Source: Apostichopus japonicus
Lineage: Eukaryota; Echinodermata; Holothuroidea; Aspidochirotida; Stichopodidae
NCBI RefSeq assembly: GCF_037975245.1
Contig: NC_092582.1
Span: 22,036,577 to 22,100,576 of the forward strand
DNA: 64,000 nucleotides
Direction: 5' to 3'
A program made the translations under genes and the position numbers. Every line of letters begins with the position of its first letter. Within the stretch, counting starts at the first letter, position 1. This document shows, in pieces, positions 26,861-38,000 of the stretch. The notes under the pieces are model-generated. The model ran no database searches. It saw only the letters and a program-made list of their open reading frames with translations, and had not been told where the DNA came from.

Positions 26861-27540
26861 AAAAAGTTACTTTCAAAGTTACACATTGCTACCTATTCCT
26901 CTTTTTTTTTAACATATATATATCAAATTTAACACAATTTATAAGCTAACACACACTTGAATGAATACAAAGGAAGACATCTCTACATTCCCTTCATCAC
27001 ATAAGCTACTTCCTACCTTTGGCAAGTTTAAGTACAAATACTACCCACCCCCTAAAAAAATTAAAACCCCAAAACACAAGCAAACAAATAAAGGAAAGCA
27101 AAAAGTTAAAACACACCCAAAAAAATTCAGAGTAAATTTTCATTTCTTTAACTCTGTATGTAAGATACTGTTTCTCTTGTCTGGTCAACGATGGACATAC
27201 TCTGATGGTATCACATACAGACACACAAACAGACACTTCCTTGCATTTATGAGATCTACTGATACTATCAGCAACAACCATACTATTTTGAATTTAGTTA
27301 TATAACAATTTGATTCAATTTCAAGGTTTTTCAATGCTTCCTTCCATTCAAGTACTATTTAGTGAATACTACAGTATAAAATTCATCCGTTTTCTAACAA
27401 CAAACTGGTCCTTGCCTGTTATCACAGCCTTCTGTTGATTCAACTCCTTTCCAATGTTGCAATCACTAAATTATTCAATTATCCCTGTGGTACCCATTTT
27501 ATCCAATTCCTGTCACCTTTTCAAATCCAACATAATCAAC

Positions 27541-27880
27541 ACCACCAGACCCCAACATCAGCACCACATTACACCAACATTGGCACAACTTGACACTGAC
27601 TAATCCAATATTATGTAATGTACAGGATATTTAAGAGCCCTCTGAACTAATGGCACCACATGACACCAACATCAGCACCATAGGACACCAACATAGGCAG
27701 TACAGGGCACCAATTTATTCAATATTATGTAATGTACAGGATATTTCCAGAGCTCTCTGAACTAATGGCACCACATGACACCAACATCTGCACCACAGGC
27801 CACCAACATCGGCACCACAATGCACCAACCTATTCACTATTACTTACTGTACAAGGTTTGTCAAGGGCTCTCTGAACACC
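27541..27880. repeat. About 114-bp tandem repeat, nearly three copies
   Basis: aatattatgtaatgtacagg occurs at 27607 and 27721, with a diverged copy at 27835; between them run caccaacatc.gcaccac blocks. It lies in the possible crumbs 3' UTR or intergenic DNA. Confidence 0.75.
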
Positions 27881-28310
27881 ACTGAATATAAGGATGGTAC
27901 ATCTCATGTGCCATATTCAACTGATTTTAATAACAATTCAACTAATTCTTCCTGCAAGGCGTTCAACGACAAAGGCACATAACAGATTTCCATGAAAAGA
28001 GAACAAAAAAAGCTCAACAGTAAAAGTTTAGCACCATTCCTCATCAAGCATGACCAATTTATCAAGCTACAGTTCATAGATGCACAAGCATACCTTTTAT
28101 GGGATAAACTATTATGCACCTTAAATTCTCTTCATAAATGTGACATAGGCTTCTCTAACTGTCCAAAGAAGCAACTATCTGTATCTCTCTCTAGCCATGG
28201 GACAGTGCTGCATCTTACAAACTGGTTTATATAGGTTAAACTAGGTTTACCAACAATTTGGTAAACCTTGCCTTACTCTATGGTGCTGAATGTTATTGAT
28301 CCATAACACA

Positions 28311-28400
28311 TTAACACCTCACTAGGTGTTAACACCTCACTAGGTGTTAACACCTCACTAGGTGTTAACACCTCACTAGGTGTTAACACCTCACTAGGTG
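28311..28400. repeat. Five perfect copies of an 18-bp repeat
   Basis: ttaacacctcactaggtg repeated five times without a mismatch. Each junction can pair as AACACCT..AGGTGTT, so the array is also a row of small hairpins. Confidence 0.97.
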
Positions 28401-28645
28401 TCATTCTGCTAGTTGAGCTCTAATGGACCGCTACCAAACTACTGTCTTGTGCAAACCAAACTTTCATGGAACACACCATTGCTTTTACGTGTTCCTATCA
28501 CCGAATCCTTGTACAAGCTACGTTGATGTATATAAACCAGTCAGAAACTGCTTGTAGGAACCATCAATACAAATACACTGTTGAATTTGGAATAAGAGAA
28601 TGCCATGAGACATTAAATAAACCACGTTCACCATCAATGTGAGCC

Positions 28646-28870
28646 TGAACCCATCAGACCAGGTATTCAGGTGATACATCAATAGGGACTTGAATCCATA
28701 AAACCAAGTGTTCCGTGTACTCAGCAAGGGGACCTTGGATCCATCAGACAAGCTGTCCAGGGACCACACCAAAGGAACCCTGGATCCATCAGACCAGCTG
28801 TGGAGATTATTCATCAATGGGGTCCCTGGATCCATCAGACCAGCCTTTCATCGTTGTCGACCTCAAAGGC
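28646..28870. repeat. 45-46 bp minisatellite over the crumbs stop codon and 3' UTR
   Basis: Five diverged units whose common core is ctggatccatcagaccagc, starting near 28646, 28691, 28737, 28782 and 28828. The last unit includes the crumbs -RLV codons and TGA. Confidence 0.85.
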
Positions 28871-29061
28871 TGACATTGGTAGGCTGTTATCGTACTTCTC
28901 CTCCTCAGCCGGGTTATATTTACCCTGCATCTTGCGAGCCTGTCGTAGGCACCACCAGCTGTACACGGATATGATCAGTATGAAGATCAAGAAGACCAGT
29001 GCGGGTATCAGGACCCTGTGAGGCTGGGCACCTTGGACTGGCAGCCGCTCACAAAAATTAC
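28835..29061 (-). CDS. crb: crumbs window exon 25: membrane helix, cytoplasmic tail and stop
   Basis: Phase 1 in. [15 protein letters not shown] completes the last EGF and stalk, [20 protein letters not shown] is the membrane helix, and the 36-residue tail starts RQARKM. Tail residues 8-16 read GKYNPAEEE: Tyr10, Pro12 and Glu16 sit exactly where fly and vertebrate Crumbs have GTYSPS..E for FERM binding. The tail ends DNDERLV, then TGA at 28835-28837. ERLV is a conservative form of the ERLI ligand bound by the Pals1 and Par-6 PDZ domains. A possible minus-strand AATAAA lies at 27714-27719, giving a 3' UTR of about 1.1 kb, but it is unproven. Confidence 0.93.
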
Positions 29062-32000
29062 CTGCAGGGGGAAATCAAACATACATTTAAATGATAACCT
29101 GTTTTTGAAACATTTGACTTTGATGTGAACATGCAGATATTTGAGACTATGAAAGTGTTACAGGACCTCAAGGGTGTGAAAGTGTTAATCAGAGTTGTTA
29201 AATACAACAGACCCTTATGGAATATTTAATGTTGGCTGAAAACCTAGTTACAGCAACCTGTTTCTGAAACATTTGACTTTCATGTGAACATCGAGTAGTT
29301 GGGACTTTGAAAGTGTTACAGGCCAAGGTGAGGGTTTTGACCTTAGTCGTGGAATATTTACTTTGGGTTATAAATAGAGAAATTTACAAAATATTTTGAT
29401 GTGCTGTCTGTGGGTTTGTGGCGAGAAATATTCCATTGAGCAAACAAACAGGCTCCTTCCAATAAAAAAGTTTGACAGCACAACTCATTTTCAAAATGAG
29501 GTACTTTAGGCTCAAAAGAACAAGTCTACATTTCTACAGTTGCATTGTTGGATGTTGTGCTGCTGTACAAAACCTTCAAACATTAGAAATTTGAACATGA
29601 CAGTTTTCATGTAATCAAATAATACCATAAATCAGATTTGACTTTCTGTTTACTGAGATTGATTCCTTAAATAATCGTAATGAAATTTAATTATAAAATA
29701 TGGGGGTGAGTGACTATCATATCAGAAATATTTCTTTAATGAAACTTTTTGAGGTAAATGGTTTCTTTATGGCATTCCCTACTGACCTCTGTAGCCATCA
29801 GGACACTGGCATCTGTACGTCCCGGGTAAGTTAACACACGTACTCCCAGAGGAGCATCTGTGGAGGTTCACAGTACACTCGTCCACGTCCACAGTACAAC
29901 CCTGCCCTGTGTAACCAGTTTCATTGCAATTACATGCATAACCGTTGATTCTATCCCGACAGACACCGCGGTTCTGGCAGGGTTCACTGGCACACTCGTC
30001 GGTCTCTGTCTCGCAGAGCAGTCCTTGGTATCCGTCGGCGCAGGAACATTCAAAGCCGGGTCTGTTGTTGGTACAGCTTGCACCGTTCATGCACGGTTGT
30101 GCGTCGCACTCGTCGATGTCCTCGGTGCAGAAGTCACCCGTAAACCCGGTCCCGGAACAATCGCAAGAATACCCGCCGAGGGTGTTGACACATCTCCCCG
30201 AGTTTGAGCAGTCGTCTACTCCGGTCTGACACTCGTCGATATCTTCGGTGCAGTTGACCCCTAAGTACCCGGTACCAGAGCAATCACAAGAATACGCCAG
30301 TTCCCTGACCTCACAGTCTTCGAGGTCCACGCAGGTCTCGTACTCGCAGGTCTCGTTGCTCTTGCAATGTGCGAGCAGGTCCGGGACTGAATTAAGACAC
30401 TGGCAGGCCCTCTCGTATTTACAGACACCGGTATTCTGACAAGGTTCAATAGCGCAGCTGTTAATTGCCGATTCGCAGAGAGTGCCGCCATAACCGACCA
30501 CGCATCGGCAGGCAAATCCATTATCGATGTCGATGCAAGTGGCACCGTTTTGGCAGAGTGCCAGATCGCAGGTTCTGGTGTCTCTTTCACAGTCGGTACC
30601 TTGAAAGTACATCGGGCATTCACAAGCATAGCGGTTCACGCCATCCTCGCATTGTCCCCCATTCAAACAGGGCGAGCTTTCGCATTCGTCTATATTCACC
30701 TGGCAGTGAACCCCTTGGAATCCATCCCTGCAGTTACAAGAGTAACCCACAAAGAACTCCTGCCCGGGAGTCCTGCTCTCCAGACAGGTGGCGCCATTCA
30801 TGCAGGGGTCTGAATCGCACTCTGCTATATCCACACCACACAGTTTACCCTCGTAGCCGCCCATACATAGACACGTATAGTTCTGCTCAGGATTTTGGAG
30901 GTCATGGAAGCAAGTTGCACCATTCAAGCAAGGGTTAGTGTCACAGAGATTAATCGGCTCCTCGCAGACCGCTCCGCGGTAGAAACGGTTGCACTCGCAC
31001 GAGAACCGACTACCTTCGCGGTGGCAGGTGGCGCCATTTTGACACGGGGCTGACAGACAAGAGTCATCAAATTCGCAAAATGACCCGTATGTTCCGGTAC
31101 GGCATTCGCAGAAGTAATCGGTATCATTTCTCACACAGGCTCCTTGGTTTAAGCAATCGTGACGGAAGCAGGGGTTGTAAACCTCACAGTCGGTACCCTC
31201 GTAAAAATCGACGCAGGTACAGGAATACTCTGTGTTTTCATAGTTCTGTTGGCACGTTCCATTATTCTGACAGGGCACTCGAGTGCACAGTCTGTTATCC
31301 ACGTCACAGCTTTTCCCTTCGTATCCTGGCCGGCACGTGCAGGCATAGTCCAACGGGAAGACAGGCGCACAACTCAGACTGGTCTCTTCGTTACACGGAA
31401 GTGTTTCACAGACGTTGATCTCAAAGTCACAGAAGCGTCCCGTTAGCCCTGCGGGACAGACGCAGGTGTAAATCATGTGCGCATCTATACAGGTTGCTCC
31501 ATTTTCACAGAGGTGGCCTGAAAGAAGAGAGAAATTGAAATGGTACTTGAGACAAGCATACACTATAGAGATTAGGGGAAGGCAAAACATCCAGGCAAGT
31601 ACAAGGACTGTTTCCTCCTTGCAACTAAGAGAGGGCTGGGAATAAGAAAAGGTTGGAATAACATTTATGTTGCATCTCCCCAGTCTTTTGAACACATGCT
31701 CTCACACCCCTCTCCCCCCAACCCTAAATACACCTCACAACTTGTACATGACTCAATTAGAACTGGTAGCTTATGCATGAATCCACCACCTAGACAATCA
31801 TGAACACTGCTTGTTTATTCCAAGATGGTTCTACCAAGGCAAGCATGGGCACTGCTAGCTATTCCATAACTGAACTACCATAATCTACTGGAATACTCAC
31901 CAATGCAATCATCAATGCTGTTGGTGCAGTCAGCACCCTCCCACCCAGGCAAGCAAAACGACAACTATAGCTGTTCCATGACTGTACTACCCATAATCTA

Positions 32001-35000
32001 CTGGAATACTCACCAATGCAATCATCAATGCTGTTGGTGCAGTCAGCACCCTCCCACCCAGGCAAGCAAGGACAACTGTAGCTGTTCCACGTGTCGACAC
32101 AGAAGGCGTTAGTGGGGCACGGTGAGGGCCGACACACATCTCTGGAGGTGCAGCCTTCGTTGACATTGGTACTACTGACGGTTATGCCTTGATGCTGGGC
32201 ACCCATGGACAGGTACTGTACTGCCCTGTTGTTAAACGTGGCATTGCGAACACATCCAGTTAGAAATATGTCATCACCGCCACCTACAGATGAAAGAAGG
32301 CATACAGAAAATTTAATACAGAAATTTAATTAAAATTTAAACTTAATACAGAAATTTAGCATTTAATTAGACAAACTACTTTGAAAAACACAAATATGAC
32401 TTCACGAAGGCAGAGAAGCATGTACGTGATAGACCGAGAGCCAAAAAAGGCCACAGTCGTATCAGTGGATGCAGTAATGCTTGTTAATACAAATTCACAT
32501 ACAAATTCACATACCAAACTATAGATGCTATATGATCAGCAAACCAAAGCAGCAACCTTATAACCAATGTTGTCCATCACTTCAGTACAGATGCTTATTA
32601 CATATTCAGCATGACACTTTTTCTATTACATATCCTATTTTCAAGTATCCTTTGGTTTTCATACGGTCCATATCAATTGACTATATTTTTATACCCATCA
32701 TTACATCTCATCTTTTACATATTTTCCATAACATATCCTATACCACTTAATCTACATTCATCCATAATAAGAAAACCATAATATGACCATATATGATATG
32801 ATAATATGACCATATATGACCATAAAACCATAATATGAAACCATACATAACCATAGATAGCTGGGAAAGTACAAAGAATTTTACGACTAGAACAGGATTT
32901 GAATCAGTGACCTCTGGGTTAATATACACTCTACCAAATGAGCCATCCATCCCTCAGCTGGTTGCGATCCCTATGTAGCCATTTCTTTGTTGGAGGCAGG
33001 GCGCAACGATCGGAAGCCAAGGTACTACACTGTACCATGTTACCAAGGAAACACGCCCCAGTTTCGTTTGATGCGACTCAGAGAGCGGCAGGGAGGGATT
33101 TCAAGAGAAATAGGGTTTTTTTTTAAATTTATTTATTTATTTATTTTTTCCTGTATAATTAAATACTGTTACTTGTGAAACTACCCTCTACCATACAACA
33201 AACCCAAGAGCAAGACATTCTCACCGACACTGTTCATTCCTCCGATGTAAACCTCTGCTGTTGGGTTCCTATCGGTGGTATGCAGTGGGAAGTTACCCTG
33301 TACCACATGGATCGAGTTATCAGCCTTGATGGCGATGTAGCTACCGTGGCGCTCCCACGAGACCGCGTGCCACTCTGCATCCGTGACGTTGACCGGTAGA
33401 ACCTCTGAGAGCTCATCTGCGGATGAAAGACAACATATGATGATGAGGGGTGGTATGGTTATCTCATTTAATCTAGCATGAGGAAGATTTGTAGTTATGA
33501 GCTGGCCTCCTTGTTTTTTTTTTAACCTCTCTTTGCCAAATGCGTACTTTAATGATTATCTCCACTTCTCCTTTTACTATGTATCTTTATAAAGCTACAG
33601 TAATTCACCTGGTATGAAGCCTTTTTGCCAAAGTGATCAAATGTAGACAGTTACCAGCTGAGTGGTAAGTGTGGTACAACCTTACATTGGGTGGTAAATA
33701 CTAGTCCCTTCCTTGATACTAACCTTTTGGTCATAGTATATCCTATCATATATCATGTTCATTAACTAACAACCCTGTTTGCTCCTCTATAAACCCACTC
33801 AGTCCCTTACTTGATGTTTATACAACCCCTAACTTCCTAACCTGTTGGTTATAGTGTATCCTATCATATATCTTGTACATAGACTAACAACCCTATATAC
33901 ACCCACATAGTCCCTTACTTACTGCTAACCTGTTGGTCATAGTGTATCCTATCATATATCTTGAACATAGACTAACAACCCTGTTTGCTCCTACATAAAC
34001 CCAGTCCAAAACATCTTCCATTAAATAGATCAGACCATGAATGCAAACCTTACTTTCTTCTAAGGCTGATAATTCTCATTATATATATTTGACATATCAA
34101 GAATACAACAATATATTTAAATAAGAGTAACCCCCCCACCGAAAAAAAACAACTCATAACATGGAACAAAATGAGAAAGACAATCTGTATGGTTTTTGAA
34201 GGGGCACACTTCACAAGTAAACCTAAAATAAAACCAAAACATTTGCTATACCAACCACCAGAGAGTTATAAAACTATGTATGTGGGCATTAGTGATGCTT
34301 CACACAGAAGACTTCAGTACAAGTACAGCCGGGGAAGTATTAATATCAAAGGGTGCTTACCGATCCCACCAAAGGAAGTATCGAATCTGAGAGTACCGCC
34401 CTCTAACTTGAGGGTCATAAAGTCCACTTGACTGGAGGAGATGCTGTACAGTTTCACCAGCATGATGATACCATCTTCATCCCTGGTCCTGAACTCAACC
34501 CCAAACTGACTTCCAAAACTGAAGAGCAGGCTGTCCAGAACAATCCTGGCGTAACTGTTATCACCAGAGAATGTGGCAGCACTCGCTGTTAAACAAGGAA
34601 GAAAAAAAAAAAAGTTAATCCTACGATGATACATTTATATGGTAAATTTGTATTGAAAGCATGAAAACTGGCTAAAAACAAAATGAACAATACGAGGACA
34701 ATTTTGGTTTTGTATGTCACGCTGTTTTAACAAATATTCATTTTCTTAACCCCTTCCGTCTGCTTTCTCGCCCATCCCTAACCCTTGATCCCTAACCCTC
34801 CCCTTTCCTCCCATATCTTATCATGCCTGATTTTAAAACATGAAGCTCCTAGCTTTTTTGATCTGACAATTTTTCTTCATACCTTCCATACACATCGGTC
34901 CAAAGTAATCCAGAGAGCACTGACAATTGAAGCCTCGCCATGACGACAGGCAGACACCATTATTAGCACAGGGGGTGGATAGACAATAATCCTCTCTAGG

Positions 35001-38000
35001 GCACCCTGCAGCAGCTGGAGTGGGATCTCCCCTCTGGCCGGTGGGCGTGTGGGTCTGCAGACCCAACAAGACTCCATCAATACGGAGGTCTCTTATGCAC
35101 CCAGAGAAACTGTAAATGGAAAGTCATGAATATTCATCGACGAACTACACATGAAAAATGAATCACATCTATGTAAGCAGAATGCCACAGGGGTGTCCAT
35201 AATGAATTATTTGAAAGTAAAACATAAATAAGTAGGATTAAATATTTACAAAATGATTAAGTGGGTAATTGCAGAAAATAAACCACTGAATTTTGAAGAA
35301 AACTATATATAGCCAGTTTTATTCTTAAAATAAAATTTGTTACTATTGACAAGCTTTGCCAGTTGGAAAGAAAATTCAAGTCCTACGCTTTAATAATCAG
35401 TTGACAAAAACTACAATGATTGAGCTCTAAACCATTACCACATTTCTTCTAAAGTAGTCATTTTTATCTGTACCTGTTTGGATTTCCAATAATAGTGCTG
35501 AGAGGGGCATAGGTTGGACCAGGGTGGAGCTTTCCAAAGAGAAGAGGCCGTTGTAAGGTAACTGATGGAGGGGATACAATGGTATCCTGGAACACTTGAT
35601 CTGAGTCCACATCTCTCACTGAAAAAGAAGAGAAATGCAAATACAACAACAATGACAAAAACAAGGAATCCTAACAATATATCTATATTAAATTTGAAAT
35701 TGTCTTAAAGTGGTGCATACATATATTCTTAGCCTTTTAAGTTGTAATAAAATATGTTACCATGGAGATTTAAAATTTGACTCTAACAATGTGGTATGTA
35801 AGGTGATTGGAGGGGTAGTGGAGTGGCCGGATGGGGGTTTGGGGAGGGGAGGTAGTGGAATAATTATAAAATAATAAAAATATATCAGTCGCAAAGGGTC
35901 GTAATTGAATGATTAAGAAAGCTGTTTAAGTTAAATTTATCACACAATTTAATTTTTTTTTAAGTTTTCCTTCCAGTTTGGTTTTCCATCTGGTCACTAA
36001 CATGATCCACTTGCTTGTGCCCTTCATATGTATTTACTCTAATATTTATATCATACACACCTGTATTAACTTTTGTGTACGTGTGAGGAAATAGATTTGA
36101 ATTGCAACCTAACCTCATTGACTATTGAGATACATAACACACCGTAACAGTGTTGCCAGTTTGGCATTTTATAAATGCCAAACATAGCATATTCGGTGTC
36201 TTTCTATTTTCATTGGCCAAAAGAAATTATGACTAAAAAAAAAAAACCATTGGAAATTTTTACCACCTTTCACTTCCTGATGTTCACCCCAATTGCACTG
36301 AACTGTGAACCCGCAAAATTCCTACCAATATATTCATATTTGGCTTTTTGATCAGCTGATTTGGTCGCCAACTTGGCCGGTTGCGTCACAGTAAATCTGG
36401 CAACCCTAATCGATCATACTACCACTGTACTTACCCTCTATGGAGACTTGCGACATTCGAACATTAATCAGCACGGATATCCAGTTCCCATTGGCCAGAT
36501 TTTGACCAATCACAGCATTCTTGACACCTCCCAGTTCCAGAAGGTTGATGATGATGGAATCATTATTCAACAAGCCAACTGAAAATCCTGATGCCTATTC
36601 AAGAACAAAATTAATCAATGCATTGTTTGTTTGAAAAATTGGATGAATATATTTGGAATCGACATAAATGAGTTGATGAAATGGTTACGATGTATTAGAA
36701 TGATATATTCCTTTAGCTTAGAACTTTTCCCACGAAGATACAAGTAGCGAAACCAAAACAATTCAACATTATGACTATTTATCGAACATGATATAAAGAT
36801 AGAATTATATGTAGAAGAGTCACATAGGTTCCTAGATCTGAATCAATGCTATGAATATTCATTTAATAAAAGTTTGTAAAAATTTTTCATTACTGTAAAT
36901 CTAGTTCAGCTAAAGTACTAAAACAGGGAAAGAATACAACTGCAATATCCAAACAAGGTTTACCTTCAATATTTTAATCAATCTTTTTATTCACCATGAT
37001 TTGCTGATGAAAGCATGCAGTAATTGCTCACCCACACGGGTGTCACCGTCAAAATTAAACACAACAAAAGTGAAACTTAAACTGCAGATATATCAAAACG
37101 AAGAGCTTTAACAATAAATAAATTCAGCTCATATCAAACTCACCATGTAAAACAGGAGACCTGGTTCGGGAGATGATGCTGAAAACAGAAAGTAGATCTC
37201 TCTGACCGGGCTGGCCGATTCGCTCTCGGCAAAGTGCAAGAACGAGTCGACGCCAAAGTGAGCCATCGTCTGAATCTCGCACAGATCGCCAGCAAAGCCG
37301 GGCAGACAGTCGCACCGGAAGCTCGTCCACAGGTCCACGCAGGTCGCTCCATACAGGCAGGGATTGGACAGACATGGTGGGGCATTGATGCAACCAGGGT
37401 TGACCCCACTCTGGGGGTCTGATGGTGGGGTCAAACTTATTAGCTCACTGTTGATGTAAAAGTCCTGCAATAGAAGATAGGCAGATGTATTCATTGAATG
37501 TTGTATGTAATGTAATGCAATGTAATGTAATGTTATGTTGTGCTATGTTATGCTATGTTATGTAATACAATGTAATGTTATGTTGTGCTATGTTATGCTA
37601 TTTTATGTACTGCAGTGTAATGTTATGCTATGTTATGCTATGCTAATCTATGCTGTCCTGTGCTATGCTTGCTATGCTTTGCTATATTCAGAAAGGATAC
37701 AGCAGCATGCCATTGGCAGACTTATAGACTTACAATGTTGGAGATTCGTTGGCAGGTGCTACCAGTAACAGGTCAGCATGATTTTGACAGAGGTGATGGA
37801 GTGTTAATGATTACCAGATACACTCACTATGATATGTGGTAGTGCAAAAATGAAACCAAGACAGGTTAGCGAGAGAGTGCAGTTAAAATGGAATGCCTCG
37901 CTCTCTTTCTCCAAGTATGGGAGATAATGCAACTCATAAAAATTTCCACTACCCCCTGTGGTTAACTACTTTTTGAGAGGATTCTGTACACACTAGTACA

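Larger units (their letters stand above)
23180..28310. other. Intergenic or 3' UTR DNA between converging genes
   Basis: AT-rich, with a tta/att microsatellite at 23528-23570, the hAT-like fragment, and the 61-bp and 114-bp repeats. No exon is supported. Part of it is probably the crumbs 3' UTR. Confidence 0.6.

Noticed and set aside
29860-31446. Several plus-strand open frames of 60-157 codons opposite exon 24
   Set aside because: They are antisense shadows of the GC-rich EGF exon; the minus frame has regular six-cysteine repeats and proper splice sites.
31859-32013. Read-through extension of crumbs exon 23 as coding sequence
   Set aside because: The extension comes from the frameshifted duplicate copy; splicing at 32013 restores an intact EGF with exon 24, whereas the extension does not.
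37535-37768. 77-codon frame full of Met-Leu-Cys-Tyr
   Set aside because: Product of the ATGTT/ATGCT microsatellite.
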